DNA of 64,000 bases from Turritopsis dohrnii. Taxonomy: Eukaryota > Cnidaria > Hydrozoa > Anthoathecata > Oceaniidae. Positions 47,291-58,922 of the stretch are shown here, one piece after another; within the stretch, counting starts at the first letter, position 1, and each line of letters begins with the position of its first letter. The stretch spans positions 930,001 through 994,000 of the forward strand of contig BQMF02000028.1 in the NCBI GenBank assembly GCA_027922465.2. Direction: 5' to 3'. The notes under the pieces are model-generated. The model was not told the DNA's origin, searched no databases, and saw only the letters and a program-made list of their open reading frames with translations. A program made the position numbers and the translations under genes.

Positions 47291-48534
47291 TCCTGTACAT
47301 AAATTTTTATCGTTAGATAACAAAACAGTTGAAGGAAGGACAAAGATATATTGTCAGCATCTCCAGGAATCTGTTTTATGTCTCTTTGGAAATATAACTC
47401 CACTTGTGGACCAAATAATGATATTGTAACAATTTTACCGTCCTGAAGGAAGTCTAGCTTGGTCTCGACATTGCGACAAACATTTTTGGCCATTTTTGTT
47501 GATTGGCATACGGAGCATTTAAAAATCATCTTATTGGTTGCTTCATTTTGACCATTTTTGTTACAGGATGTACAAAATTACCAAACTTTTATGGCGTGGA
47601 CATTTTCTGGTGGAAATTTCAACTTCTTTAGTTGGAGATTGTTTAAAACTGTTGTTTATGGTGTAATGTTAGCATCTTTTACCTGGGTGATTACCGTCGA
47701 CATGTTTGTAGTTAAATAAACCTCCGTATTTGATTTTCTGACCACTGCGTTCGCTACAAGCTATGTGCCATCATCATCAACTTCTTTAATTTTTGCACCC
47801 CAAAGAGCAATTTTAACAGTGCCAGTTTCATCATTGGCCTTCACTTCTTTTTTATCTAATGGCTCACTTTTGTATGGTAGCAGTACTGGTATGATTGGAC
47901 AGCCAGTAGATTGTATATGGACTTGAACTGATACTATATCTTTGTTATTACAGTTTTGCAAAAGTGATACTGGAACAACATCACTTTTTGTTTTACTTGA
48001 AAATGCACATGGCTTAAAATCTACGTTGGTTTGCTTCACTATGCACGAATCCGATATTGTTACTTCTCCTTCAAAACCTTTTCTACTAGATGTAAAGTCT
48101 TTTACTGGTGAACATTGCACAGCTTGTTGTTTGTCCACGGCTTCTTGAAATAATTTCTTCTTGGCAGGTGAGTAACACACAAATCGATGGTATTTATCAC
48201 CCTCTTGAATGATCCCATCAAAATATTCAATATTGGATTTTTTAGCTCGTTTCATTGGCGAAATAGAGTCTATGAATCCGGATACAGAAACTAGAAAAGA
48301 AATAATCTGTTAAAAGAAATCTCAAATACCAAGAAGCACAGTTATTTTTCGAACAAGCTTTGCACTCTTTATAATTCTGGCTTAAACAAAAATGTTTTAC
48401 TGGACGTCAAAAAAATATGTTTTCTTACCATTAAATACCGATCCATCACCACCACAATCATTTGTGGGTTGTTTCCTTTTCAAGCTTTCAGATGATGTTT
48501 GAGATTGGTCATTATTGCTATCATTAGCAGCCAT
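47291..48534 (-). pseudogene. RPA-like OB-fold protein, decayed
   Basis: Exon 1, 48534-48429, starts MAAND and ends in phase 1. Exon 2 starts at 48290 in phase 1 and runs in frame to a TAG at 47763-47761. It encodes NDETGTVKIALWGAKI, the strand-turn-strand signature of RPA70-type single-strand-DNA-binding OB folds. Directly after the TAG the same frame continues with LVANAVVRKSNTEVYLTTN, which is what such an OB fold should contain next. The TAG is therefore probably a premature stop within a once-continuous domain. Further on (47560-47330) there is a zinc-ribbon-like FCTSCNKNGQ...FKCSVCQ and a third OB-like segment. The last stop codon in this frame uses bases of the Helitron CTAG at 47287-47290. 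RPA-like genes are known Helitron passengers, but they also occur widely in animal genomes, and origin cannot be decided here. Confidence 0.6.
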
Positions 48535-49227
48535 TATCGTTCACGTACGAAATAAGTTTGACGAAATTAGTTAGTTTACTCAACTGAAAATCAAATCATT
48601 AATGGACCATGCTATGTGGAGTTATGCTACATATCATCATGAAACTGGTACCAAATATATTTTGGGTTTCCCTGTGTTGCATTGTTCCAATTTTAGAAAG
48701 TCATTAATGGACCATACTACGTGGAATTGTGCTACGTGGAATCGTGCTATGTGTCATCCAGAAACTGGTACAAAATGATAAACGCTGCTAATTGGTTAAG
48801 ATTCCCAAAGAGGCGATAAAATCATTTCGGAAAATCGTCGGGTGACTTTTCTGAAGAATCGGGTGTGTCTTTAGAAGTTAATTGTTGTTAAGATGTACGC
48901 TTTTCTTTCAAATAAACATAAGAACAGCTGAAATCGTGAAAGTAATAAGATATTATGATAACTACTTCACTGTATGTATTGATGGCTGAGTGGGTTGTAG
49001 AAGTTGTATTCATAAAATCCTGTACAGCAAATTTTCCCAATATTTAATTTAAATAGTTGACTCTCGAACTTCGCGCTACAGTTCAAACAAAAACTGAGGT
49101 CCCATCGAGAGTTTGATACCTGACCGTGTGTAGCTTGAACCACTGCGATAACGTAAATGAAAATTCTTAATCAAAATTTCTTTTAAATGTGTCAATCAAT
49201 TAAGATAATTTAAGAGCTCAAGACTGT
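48535..49227. other. Spacer with imperfect direct repeats
   Basis: Segment 48597-48655 (taatggaccatgctatgtgg...gaaactggta) recurs in changed form at 48702-48772, with the inner unit ctacgtggaattgtg partly tripled. No gene was seen. Confidence 0.5.
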
Positions 49228-49811
49228 GAAATGAAGTTTACAGTGGATGGAAAAAGGCAGTTAAGTATGCTTAAGGAAGTCATTGATTTAGAGATCAATA
49301 TGCTACTGAAAAAGTTATCATCTGGTGTTTAGCAATAAAAAATTCATGCTGCACATGCCGCCTTCTGTCATGAGGAAATTGACAAATACGCATATTTCAT
49401 GCGAACACTTCCTGGTATGGAAGAATACATTAAACCCCTAGACATGCTGATCAATGAAAAGCTCCTTCCAAATTTTTGGAATCCATTATCATTGAACAAA
49501 ATAGGATAACAAGTTATTATCTCCCTGTCAAGCACGGAGGACTAGGAATACCAATTCTTGCAGAAACATGTGACATTCACTACCAGCACTCAAAAGAAAT
49601 ATCACACACCGTTAAGTCGATGATATCATCGAACAGTAAACGAAACTTCCAGACCCTGAAATTGTCAAAACGAATTGTCAAACAAAAAAAGAATAAAGAT
49701 AGTGATGCAATAATGGTCACTATCCTTTCTGATCCTAAGATCAGATTTACTGTGCATCAGAGGAAGCAGGACAGACAAAACAAACAAGAATCGAGTACGA
49801 TTTTTTCTTAG
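49228..49811 (+). pseudogene. Retrotransposon reverse-transcriptase C-terminal relic
   Basis: Two frames read consecutively. 49335-49480 gives HAAFCHEEIDKYAYFMRTLP and LDMLINEKLLPNFW. 49476-49811 gives YYLPVKHGGLGIPILAE. The pattern of a conserved Y-x-x-R-T block and, after about 50 residues, LP-x3-GGLGI recalls the region after the RT domain in some invertebrate retrotransposons. Stops and a frame change show it is dead. The element family is not determined. Confidence 0.5.
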
Positions 49812-50779
49812 TTATTAGGAATGCGAACATGTAAAGGGCGGGTGAAACATGAAGTTTGAGTCAACATTCTAAGTTTCTCTTCTCTTGTTGTTTTTTCTCA
49901 AATCCTCTTCACTTTTATTTGGGTTATTTGGGTGTCCCAAATAATCATCTGTTTTTTTAATAGATACTATACTATTATTCACAAATATATAATATTAGAT
50001 AGTTACAAATGTAGCATTGATGAGTATTTGGCTGAATGCTTTAATTTCTTTGTTTAGTTCTCAAGTCTTATCATTGAAAGGAAGTTCTTGTAAAAGTGTT
50101 TTTTTTCTAAATAGCAGCTGATCACAGACGCTGTAGAAATCCTTATGCCTGCAATGTCATTTCATTGTAACTAAGTCGTGCTAATATGAAGGACCGTGTG
50201 TACCGAACAAAGAGCGTTGATGATTGGTCCATTTTATTAAAGCCACGGGAAGATTAGAAGGCCCGGAACAAACGACCTTATTTTTACAAAGAATCCTTCA
50301 TACTGTTCCACCCACTGAAACTTTTATATCGTGTGTGCTATGTTAAATATGTCAACATCTAGTGTTGCAAAAATCCTTTGCCTGTAAGGGCATTTATTAT
50401 TAACGATACATATTTCACACAATAAATGATAAAACTTTGGGGAAATATATAGTCGCATTTTTGCGAATCTTGTTATATCATTGGAAACCTTAATCTTAAG
50501 TGATTTCAAAAATATATATATTTAATCGAAAATTTTTATTAGTTTTTGTTTATTATGATACATTTGAGGGCATATTGAAATTTTGGCAGTTTTTGTTGAT
50601 TTTTGAAAGACGGGGGAAATATCTGAAAACACAGTAATTATACTTGTACTTAAGCAAGAACATTAACACATTTTGTATGATGTGAAAGTAATAAACAAAT
50701 CACATCAATCAAATCAAAGTCTAGATTACACTATAACAACATTACATTACAAAAGTGATTAACTATTCGCCATAATTAA
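49812..50779. other. Gene-free A+T-rich stretch
   Basis: No feature was recognised. Confidence 0.45.
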
Positions 50780-51245
50780 ATCCAAGTAGAAAAAACAACA
50801 TAAATAAAATAAGCAAAAGCTTTTCGATTTATTATGAAATCATCATCAGTGCTATGTAAAATTTCTATAAAAACATGTCAATAGGAATTCTGGTTTATAT
50901 ACAAAGTTTGTAAGTAATATGAAATTCACAAGGGATATAAATATATAAAACTAATCATTTAAAATACGCCTCTTGGGCTTCACGCACTCTAGTCTTTGTC
51001 AAAGCTTTCATAATAACTTTCCAAGTGAAGTTATGGTCGGGGAATTCCAAAAGATGATTTGCTGGTTCCGAATTATATTTCGGGTTATTGTGTTCTTTAA
51101 AACGTAGAGTGCGTAAAGCCCAAGAGGCGTATTTCATATTTTTAAAGAGGCCTGTATTAAATGAACAATTAGAAAATAATTTAATCCTTTTTAGAAATGG
51201 TTTCACATGAAGTATTTTAGTTAAATGATTAGTCTGATATATTTA
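50780..51245. mobile_element. Rearranged 3' end of a Penelope-like element
   Basis: 50780-51107 is the minus-strand 3' part: terminal repeat from 50780, then codons matching the C-terminal HLLEFPDHNFTWKV region. It has a deletion of the 3' UTR compared with 55505-55592. At 51107/51108 it switches to the plus strand and continues (51108-51245) with the segment homologous to 55479-55617. The result is a head-to-head junction inside one element remnant. Its terminal repeat continues at 53370 after the inserted Helitron. Confidence 0.75.
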
Positions 51246-53369
51246 CTAGTATCCCGGGTAAAGACTTTTTACCTAACTTAACTTCGAAAACATTAGGTCA
51301 AATCCACCATTCCCGTGTACATACCCCGTGGTCAAATCCACCATTCCCGTGTACATACCCCGTGACGAAAAAATAAATCATAGAATCGCAACTCAAAAAC
51401 ATCCCAGGTGGCGTCGCTCGCCACCCATGTTCAGTATGCGATGTGTCGCAAAATTTAAGTCGTGAAAAGTTCTTACAGGCATTAATTTTTTAATTCAATT
51501 CTTACATTCAAAATATTTAAAACAGAAACAAATAGCAACATGGCTCAGAATATATATTTATACGCAGAAGCGAAGAAACGTTCATAACAAAAAAGTGCAA
51601 TATTTAACACAGAACTGTTTACCCAGACATACTAAACCAAACATAACAAAATGTTCATTCAAAACAAATTGATACCTTCCAACTTTTTCTTTTGTTCCAA
51701 AGTTACTACTCGACTGCAACCATTAATGAATTTTTGAAATGATATAGTCTGTTCTTCCCAAAACAATCAACATCATGATTAAAACCATGAGTTTCATTTC
51801 TTAATGTTTTTCTATTATTGCCTAAAAGAATAATATTTCAATTGTAATACCGAAAATAAAAAAAAAGGAAAAAGAAACTAAAAAAAAAGGAAATTCAAGT
51901 GCGCATTTATCCTAAAAACAATAACTAAAAACACAAATTTACCCAGAAGATAAAAAGTAACAAATAGAAACATAATGCCAAACTATACACCCAGGCATAG
52001 TACCTAAACAATCATATACCATAACACAAAATAATGCATAAATTTTATAAAATGTAGACTGAAAAAAAATCCATCCAATAATCCTTCTTTTTTGTAGGAC
52101 ATAATTTAACCATGTGCTTCATTTCTTTAATGGTTATATACACTTTTTCTTTTCTGACCTAATAAAAGAAAATATTTTAGTTGAAGAACAGCTAAAATAA
52201 TCACATTCATTGCAACCATATTGAAGCAAACAAAAGCAAAAGACATAAAGTTGGCTGGAAGGCAGGCAGATAGACAAAGTACCAAGCATCTTAAATTGTA
52301 CAGGGAAATCTACTAAAAGGCAGACATGGTTGACGTTCCCCCCATTTCCACAGCCATGAGAACCATTTTTTATTGATTTGTAAATAAATAAATTACAGCA
52401 CGCGTTACCAAAACAAATTTTGTTCGTTCCGCGTTCCTTTTCATCCAACATCCAGTTTTCATCCAGCGAAGATATATACTAAATGATAGAATTATTTTGA
52501 CTCATATATCTTTTCAAAACTCAATTAATCAATCTTTCAAAACTAAATTAAAATGAAAACCATTCCTTACTGTGTAAGGGAACATCATTTTTTTCTGGAT
52601 TTCTTCACTGCACTCCACTTTCTTGTGTATAGCCATAACTAAAACGTAAACAAACATTTAAATACATAACTTACCTGTTCTTTTATTAATCTAAAATAGA
52701 ATAATAGCAGTAAAAGTTAAGCAATAAACGTTTTATAATAATACCTTCATGTACAGACCTGTTGTTCGTTCGTCAAACGATTAATGAAAATTAATTTTTT
52801 TCTGCATTTCTTCACTGCACTTTCTTCTATATAGCCACATCTGATAACTAAAACGAAGTAAACGAAAACTAAAACAAAGTAAAACGTTGAAACATGTGCT
52901 GGATGTATACTCGTTATTTGTTGTTCGTTTTCGTTTTCCACATAAAAAACATTTCAGTATGATTTTACATAATACATACATAAATAATACGTCAATACAT
53001 TTACTTACGTTCTTTTATTAATCTAAAATAGAAAAACAACAAAAGAAAAGCAAAAAGTTAAACAGTAAACGTTTTATAATAATACCTTCGTACAGACCTG
53101 TTCGTTCGTCAAACGATTAATGAAAATGGATTTCTTGTCAACGAACATTGTCGCTAAAGTTTTTCCGATTTCGGCAACCAATGAAAACGGCGAAAAGACG
53201 AGCACGTGTCAAAACAAATGATCGTTGGATTGCAGTGGAAGAGTTTCTTCACTGGCCGGACTGCCGCTATATGACCACGATTAAGAAGATTTTGACCATT
53301 AAAAAAACAAAAACAAAACACTTTCTAAATTAAAAGTGGTATGCACGATTGCGGATTAGTATAAGTAGA
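51246..53369 (-). mobile_element. Composite non-autonomous Helitron inserted in a PLE
   Basis: On the plus strand it runs from CTAG (51246-51249) to AAGTAGA (53369), between A51245 and T53370. The uninterrupted PLE sequence at 55600-55630 has the empty site A55617/T55618, so the insertion is exact with no target duplication. The terminal hairpin is at about 51257-51274 (imperfect). The internal second hairpin, ggtggcgtcgctcgccaccc, is at about 51411-51430. Confidence 0.9.
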
Positions 53370-55777
53370 TATCCCTTGTGAATTTCATATTACTTACAAA
53401 CTTTGTATATAAACCAGAATTCCTATTGACATGTTTTTATAATAATTTTACATAGCACTGATGATGATTTCATAATAAATTGAAAAGCTTTTGCTTATTT
53501 TATTTATGTTGCTTTTTCTACTTGGATACCATGAACTTTCAGATAAACTTCGAGATTCTACAGGTTTTCTACTACATAAAATCCTACTGAAAAATATAAC
53601 CAACAAATTAAGATTTGAAGATTAAACTCTTTCAAAACTAAAAACCACAAGATTACAACTCTAGTAAAACAAAACCACCCATAAAAGCATCAATATGTCC
53701 CATCGTACCAAATCCCTGAAAAACAACAATGAGTTTTGGGTTGGACCATAGTTTCATCGATAAACATAAATATGTTAAGAAAAATCTTGCTGCCCACATG
53801 GAAGTACTGGCAACAACACTTAATGACGAGGTTGAAGTTGACCAAATAGAAAACTTTCATGAATGCCTTCGAGCCTATACAGATATGCTTGCAAATAATA
53901 TATACACCACAAAGGATTTTACTTATCACAATTTAAGAAACTTAGTTAATGACGACAATACTGTTATTGTTAAAGGAGATAAAGATTCATGTGTTGTAGT
54001 AATGAATAAACTTGATTATTTGAAGAAAATGTCCGATATGAACCTATGAAGAAACCAGTGATTATACATTACAAGATTTGAAACGTTTCCAAGATTTTTT
54101 ATACCGAAATTTCAAGAACCACCCACAATATGAAAAAAATTATCCAACTGCTAATCAACCAGCAAGGTTTTATGGAACTGCCAAAACCCATAAATTTCAA
54201 AATTTTAAAAACATCACCGTTTCCGAATTGAAATTTCGACCTATCGTTGCTCAAACCGGCACTTGCCTCTACAACACTGCACAAGTAATATCTGATTATC
54301 TAAAGCCACTTTACGCGGACAATCCGTATATCATCAAACACTCAAGATTTTGCATCTATCATTCGTGATCAACCGCCATTATTACAAAATGAACAATATG
54401 TGTCATATGACGTTGAATCCCTTTTTACTAACGTCCCAATTAAAGATACTATTGATTTTATTTTGGAAGAAATTTACAAGAACAACAAATTGACACCAAT
54501 TTGTTCGAAATTAATCTTCAAACGTCTTTTGATGAAACTCACAACTGATAGCACTTTCAGCTTTCAAAACAAACTTTACAAACAAAAAGAAGGTTGTACC
54601 ATGGGAGGACCACTCTCAGTCACATTTGCAAACATTGCACTAACAAAGTTAGAAAAAGAAGTAGTTATACCAAACCAACCGAAATTTTACAAGAGATTTG
54701 TTGATGATGTTATCACATGCCGTAATATAGATGAACCTGACACCCAATTCGAACAGTTAAATATATATCATCCGAAAATAAAATTTACAATTGAAGAAAA
54801 TCCAAAGAAATTCTTAGATACATCAATCAACGTGGAAAATGGCATAGTCACAACTTTAGTATATCGCAAACCTAATAAATTACCTGCACACAGGAAATCA
54901 ATGGTACCGAAACGATATAAAAGAAATACAATCAATGGCGATTTGCATCGTGCACGAAGAATCTCTACAAATTTCAATAACGAAAATATGATGATATGTA
55001 AAAAGTTTGAAAATGCAGGTTATCCGAAAGGCTTCACCGAAAGTATAATTAAACAATTTGAACATAAATTGAATGCCAAAAACGATAATGAATCGATTAT
55101 TCCTGATTGGTTGTTCGCAGAACCTAAGAAAATTGTACCCATTGAAAACCCCTTTTGTGTACAAAATGAAGAATTGTGTAAAAGATTCTTGATAAAACTC
55201 AAACTGTTTACTAGAGATAATATAGATTTTCGAGTAATTTGGAAAGCTAAGAAAGTTCAATCTTTGTTCAATAACAAAGACCGGAATATGCATCCAGTGT
55301 GTGTCATTTATGAAGGGGTATGTAGTTGCTCGAAAAACTACATTGGTGAAACAAAACGGAACGCAGAAGTCCGTTTTAAAGAACACAATAACCGGAAATA
55401 TAATTCGGAACCAGCAAATCATCTTTTGGATTTCCCCGACCATAACTTCACTTGGAAAGTGAAGACTAACAAGACTAGAGTGCGTAAAGCCCAAGAGGCG
55501 TATTTTATTGTTTTAAAGAGGCCTGTTGTTAAATGAACAATGAGAAAATAATTTAATCCTTTTTAGAAATGGTATCACATGAAATATTTTAGTTAAATGA
55601 TTAGTTTTATATATTTATATCCCTTGTGAATTTCATATTACTTACAAACTTTGTATATAAACCAGAATTCCTATTGACATGTTTTTATAGAAATTTTACA
55701 TAGCACTGATGATGATTTCATAATAAATCGAAAAGGTTTTGCTTATTTTATTTATGTTTTTTTTTTTCTACTTGGAT
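53370..55777 (+). mobile_element. Penelope-like element with flanking pseudo-LTRs
   Basis: Nearly identical terminal repeats of about 158 bp lie at 53370-53527 and 55618-55777 (tatcccttgtgaatttcata to ctacttggat). Between them are RT and endonuclease coding frames. The left repeat also belongs to the upstream remnant at 50780-51245, giving the partial tandem arrangement typical of PLEs. Confidence 0.88.
53729..55536 (+). pseudogene. PLE reverse transcriptase and GIY-YIG endonuclease, frameshifted
   Basis: Three consecutive frames make up the protein: 53729-54049, 54078-54368 and 54400-55536. The RT shows ARFYGTAKTHK, SYDVESLFTNVPI, GCTMGGPLSVTFANI and the catalytic YKRFVDDVI. The linker contains LDTSINVENG and VYRKPN. 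The C-terminus has GVCSCSKNYIGETKRNAEVR followed by EH, the GIY-YIG endonuclease characteristic of Penelope/Poseidon-type elements. Frame changes near 54050-54078 and 54368-54400 make this copy inactive as it stands. The last 378 codons are duplicated intact in the inverted arm at 62859-63995. Confidence 0.9.
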
Positions 55778-56850
55778 TACATTACACTTTCATACATTTT
55801 AAACATCCACACTTTTTTTAATAAACAGCACTTTTATAAGCAACACTAGGCTGAAATCCGCTGAAAAATAAGCAAAACCTAAGCAACAAATGTGCCTGAA
55901 ATTCTTTTCTGAGAATCTATAACTGACATGAAATATGTTTCTACAAACAGGTTTTATGATAATGTAACTTTGCTTTAAACTTCTCCAACGTTTTAAGTTA
56001 TAAGTTAACGTTTTTGTTATAATTTCATGCTTGAAATTGAAATGGATATGAAAGGTATTCCTTCTAATCACACGCAGCTTTCGAACTATCTTATAGCTCA
56101 GTAAATTTTTCGTGGTCTTTTAGTTCATTCTCAAACATTTTATCTCCCTTTTCGTCAGTTTCGCTGTCCTCATTCAGCGCTTAAAATAACGGCCCGTCAC
56201 CGGACAATGTCCTGCGAATATGGATGCTTGGTCGGCCAGAAGTTCGTTCCTAGTGACCATATGTCCGGTGGTATAATGTAGGTGATCGTTTTTTCGCCAA
56301 CAGTGTGATTATATATTCATGTTTATTTTTGATTTAATACTTTATCAAGACACTTCATCTTCAATAAAACATAACTGTTTCCGAAATTAATTTTGTACGT
56401 AGCAAATGATTCTATTTTCAAAAGAGTATTTTTAGAAATCGCTTGAGAATAAAGTGTTCGAATCAATGCACAAAGCATGTAAACAACGGATATGTACATA
56501 TGTTTCTTCCTTTTAAATCGATATTGTTGTTATTATTGATCGTAAGAAAGATTTTTTGTATTAATATTACTTATTCATTTCAAGGAAAGCAAGCAATCAT
56601 CGTGATTGTAAGCATATTTTGATAAAATTACATCGCTACTATTCCATCGCGATATGCTAATTCGAACGCTGCAATTTAATTTCCAGTCTCTTAATCATAT
56701 TCGTTTGAATGAACATAATAGCTCAACTTTTTTTCTTTCACTTTCGTTTGCATTTGTTTTGAAGTAAAATTTACGGTGTGAGAACAAAATAGAACGAATG
56801 AGCCAGAGAACAACAGTATAAAGTTGTTATAATTCATTGCAGAAGAGAAA
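55778..56850. other. Unique part of the palindrome arm, 5' of the hAT-derived relic
   Basis: No gene was recognised. It contains the empty TTTAAA site (55974-55979) used by the transposon in the other arm. It is probably the promoter side of the following gene relic. Its counterpart is 59000-59810. Confidence 0.5.
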
Positions 56851-57874
56851 ATGGCTAAAAGAGTAAGTGAGAATGATGATTTAGAAGAAATCTCCGCCAA
56901 AAAAATACAGAGTAACATCCATGCTTTTGTTGGTGGTAGCAGGACAGGTAAAGATGCAAACGAAGAAAAAAAACGCCAAAGGAGCACACCGACAAACCGC
57001 GAATACTCCAAGCTAAAACCGCAGAGAACTGGAAATTGACGACATTATTGGTTTATGATGCCTCAGCTTGGTTGGAAGTCAATTTAGATGAGAAAAATAA
57101 AGGGCAGGTTAAATCACTAAGTTGCTCCCTATGTCGCAAATATGAAGCTGAAATTTCTTCGTTACCTAATTTCAATTATGTTTGGTCACGGCATGGTTGT
57201 ATTCGATTGAAGCATTCAGCACCTCTGGCTCATGCTTCAACAGAACCACACAAGCGAGCCTACAACATGTATTTAAAAGGCAAGGGACTTGGGGTAAGAG
57301 ACCTTTCAAGTAGGTCAGAAGCGTTATACAGTGAAGGACAAACATCTTTGGTTCGAGGGTTTAACGTGGCAAACATGGTTAATTTTGAAAAGAACAAGAA
57401 GAAGTTTGAGATAGCGTATTTTATTGCGAAGGAAGAGCTTCCTCTGACAAAGTATAAACAAATATGTTTATTAGAAGCAAAACACGGTGTTGATTTAGGG
57501 ACAAGTTACATCAACGATACGACATGTGGGATTATGATCGATTTCATTTCTGATAGCTTAATAAAGCATTTACATGATAAATTGAACAAATCAAACTTCT
57601 TCAGTGTGTTGATGGTTCAACGGATGCCAGCATCAAAGAGAAAGAAGCCATATTCTTCGCCACCTTCAATCCTACTCCAACAGGAAGTCAACAGGTTGCG
57701 GTAGAAATTAATTACGTGGATCTTGCCGATCTTGTGACAGCTGACGCTATTGGATTAGTTAACGCTCTGCAATTTTCTGTTGAGAGTGTGGTTGGCATTT
57801 GCGATTGGCGCATGAAAATCGTAGGATACGGATCGGATGGTGCATCTGTGGCAAAAAGAAGGTGTGGCTACATT
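56851..57874 (+). pseudogene. hAT-transposase-derived protein (C17orf113/ZNF862-like), left copy
   Basis: ATG at 56851 opens MAKRVSENDDLEEISAKK. The reading shifts frame near 57000 into AENWK...YDASAWLEVN and a Cys-x2-Cys segment (LSCSLCRKY). It then continues to 57600 and shifts again at the block reading DGSTDASIKEKEAIFF, IGLVNALQFSVE and VGYGSDGASV. This order, and the DGSTD...GYGSDGAS blocks, are from memory typical of the widespread hAT-derived DUF4371-type proteins. The gene is cut off by the palindrome centre just after SDGASVA. Both frameshifts are present in the other arm and so predate the inversion. Confidence 0.7.
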
Positions 57875-57897
57875 ATTACAAAGAGATTGTTACACAA
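57875..57897. other. Palindrome centre (23-bp spacer)
   Basis: Unpaired bases attacaaagagattgttacac plus flanking A/T lie between the two arms. Confidence 0.85.
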
Positions 57898-58922
57898 AAT
57901 GTAGCCACACCTTCTTTTTTGCCACAGATGCACCATCCGATCCGTATCCTACGATTTTCATGCGCCAATCGCAAATGCCAACCACACTCTCAACAGAAAA
58001 TTGCAGAGCGTTAACTAATCCAATAGCGTCAGCTGTCACAAGATCGGCAAGATCCACGTAATTAATTTCTACCTCAACCTGTTGACTTCCTGTTGGAGTA
58101 GGATTGAAGGTGGCGAAGAATATGGCTTCTTTCTCTTTGATGCTGGCATCCGTTGAACCATCAACACACTGAAGAAGTTTGATTTGTTCAATTTATCATG
58201 TAAATGCTTTATTAAGCTATCAGAAATGAAATCGATCATAATCCCACATGTCGTATCGTTGATGTAACTTGTCCCTAAATCAACACCGTGTTTTGCTTCT
58301 AATAAACATATTTGTTTATACTTTGTCAGAGGAAGCTCTTCCTTCGCAATAAAATACGCTATCTCAAACTTCTTCTTGTTCTTTTCAAAATTAACCATGT
58401 TTGCCACGTTAAACCCTCGAACCAAAGATGTTTGTCCTTCACTGTATAACGCTTCCGACCTACTTGAAAGGTCTCTTACCCCAAGTCCCTTGCCTTTTAA
58501 ATACATGTTGTAGGCTCGCTTGTGTGGTTCTGTTGAAGCATGAGCCAGAGGTGCTGAATGCTTCAATCGAATACAACCATGCCGTGACCAAACATAATTG
58601 AAATTAGGTAACGAAGAAATTTCAGCTTCATATTTGCGACATAGGGAGCAACTTAGTGATTTAACCTGCCCTTTATTTTTCTCATCTAAATTGACTTCCA
58701 ACCAAGCTGAGGCATCATAAACCAATAATGTCGTCAATTTCCAGTTCTCTGCGGTTTTAGCTTGGAGTATTCGCGGTTTGTCGGTGTGCTCCTTTGGCGT
58801 TTTTTTTCTTCGTTTGCATCTTTACCTGTCCTGCTACCACCAACAAAAGCATGGATGTTACTCTGTATTTTTTTGGCGGAGATTTCTTCTAAATCATCAT
58901 TCTCACTTACTCTTTTAGCCAT
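57898..58922 (-). pseudogene. hAT-transposase-derived protein, right (inverted) copy
   Basis: Mirror copy of 56851-57874 with the same start, frameshifts and truncation at the centre. One visible difference is gag for gcg next to the stop near 58073. Confidence 0.7.

Larger units (their letters stand above)
54395..57874. repeat. Left arm of a giant palindrome
   Basis: Nearly identical, in reverse complement, to 57898-64000 minus the insertion at 59811-62416. The spacer at the centre is only about 23 bp (57875-57897). The arm may start further left, because the right arm leaves the window. Arms differ by an 11-bp indel (near 56775 against 59005-59016) and a few substitutions. Confidence 0.93.

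Noticed and set aside
56691..57011. Minus-strand frame opposite the hAT-derived gene start, mirrored in the right arm
   Set aside because: It is antisense to a recognisable coding frame and is a shadow.
57875..57897. Palindrome as a sequencing artefact (unsplit hairpin molecule)
   Set aside because: Arms differ by an 11-bp indel, substitutions and a clean 2.6-kb transposon insertion with target duplication, which a single-molecule artefact cannot create. A haplotype mis-join is still possible.
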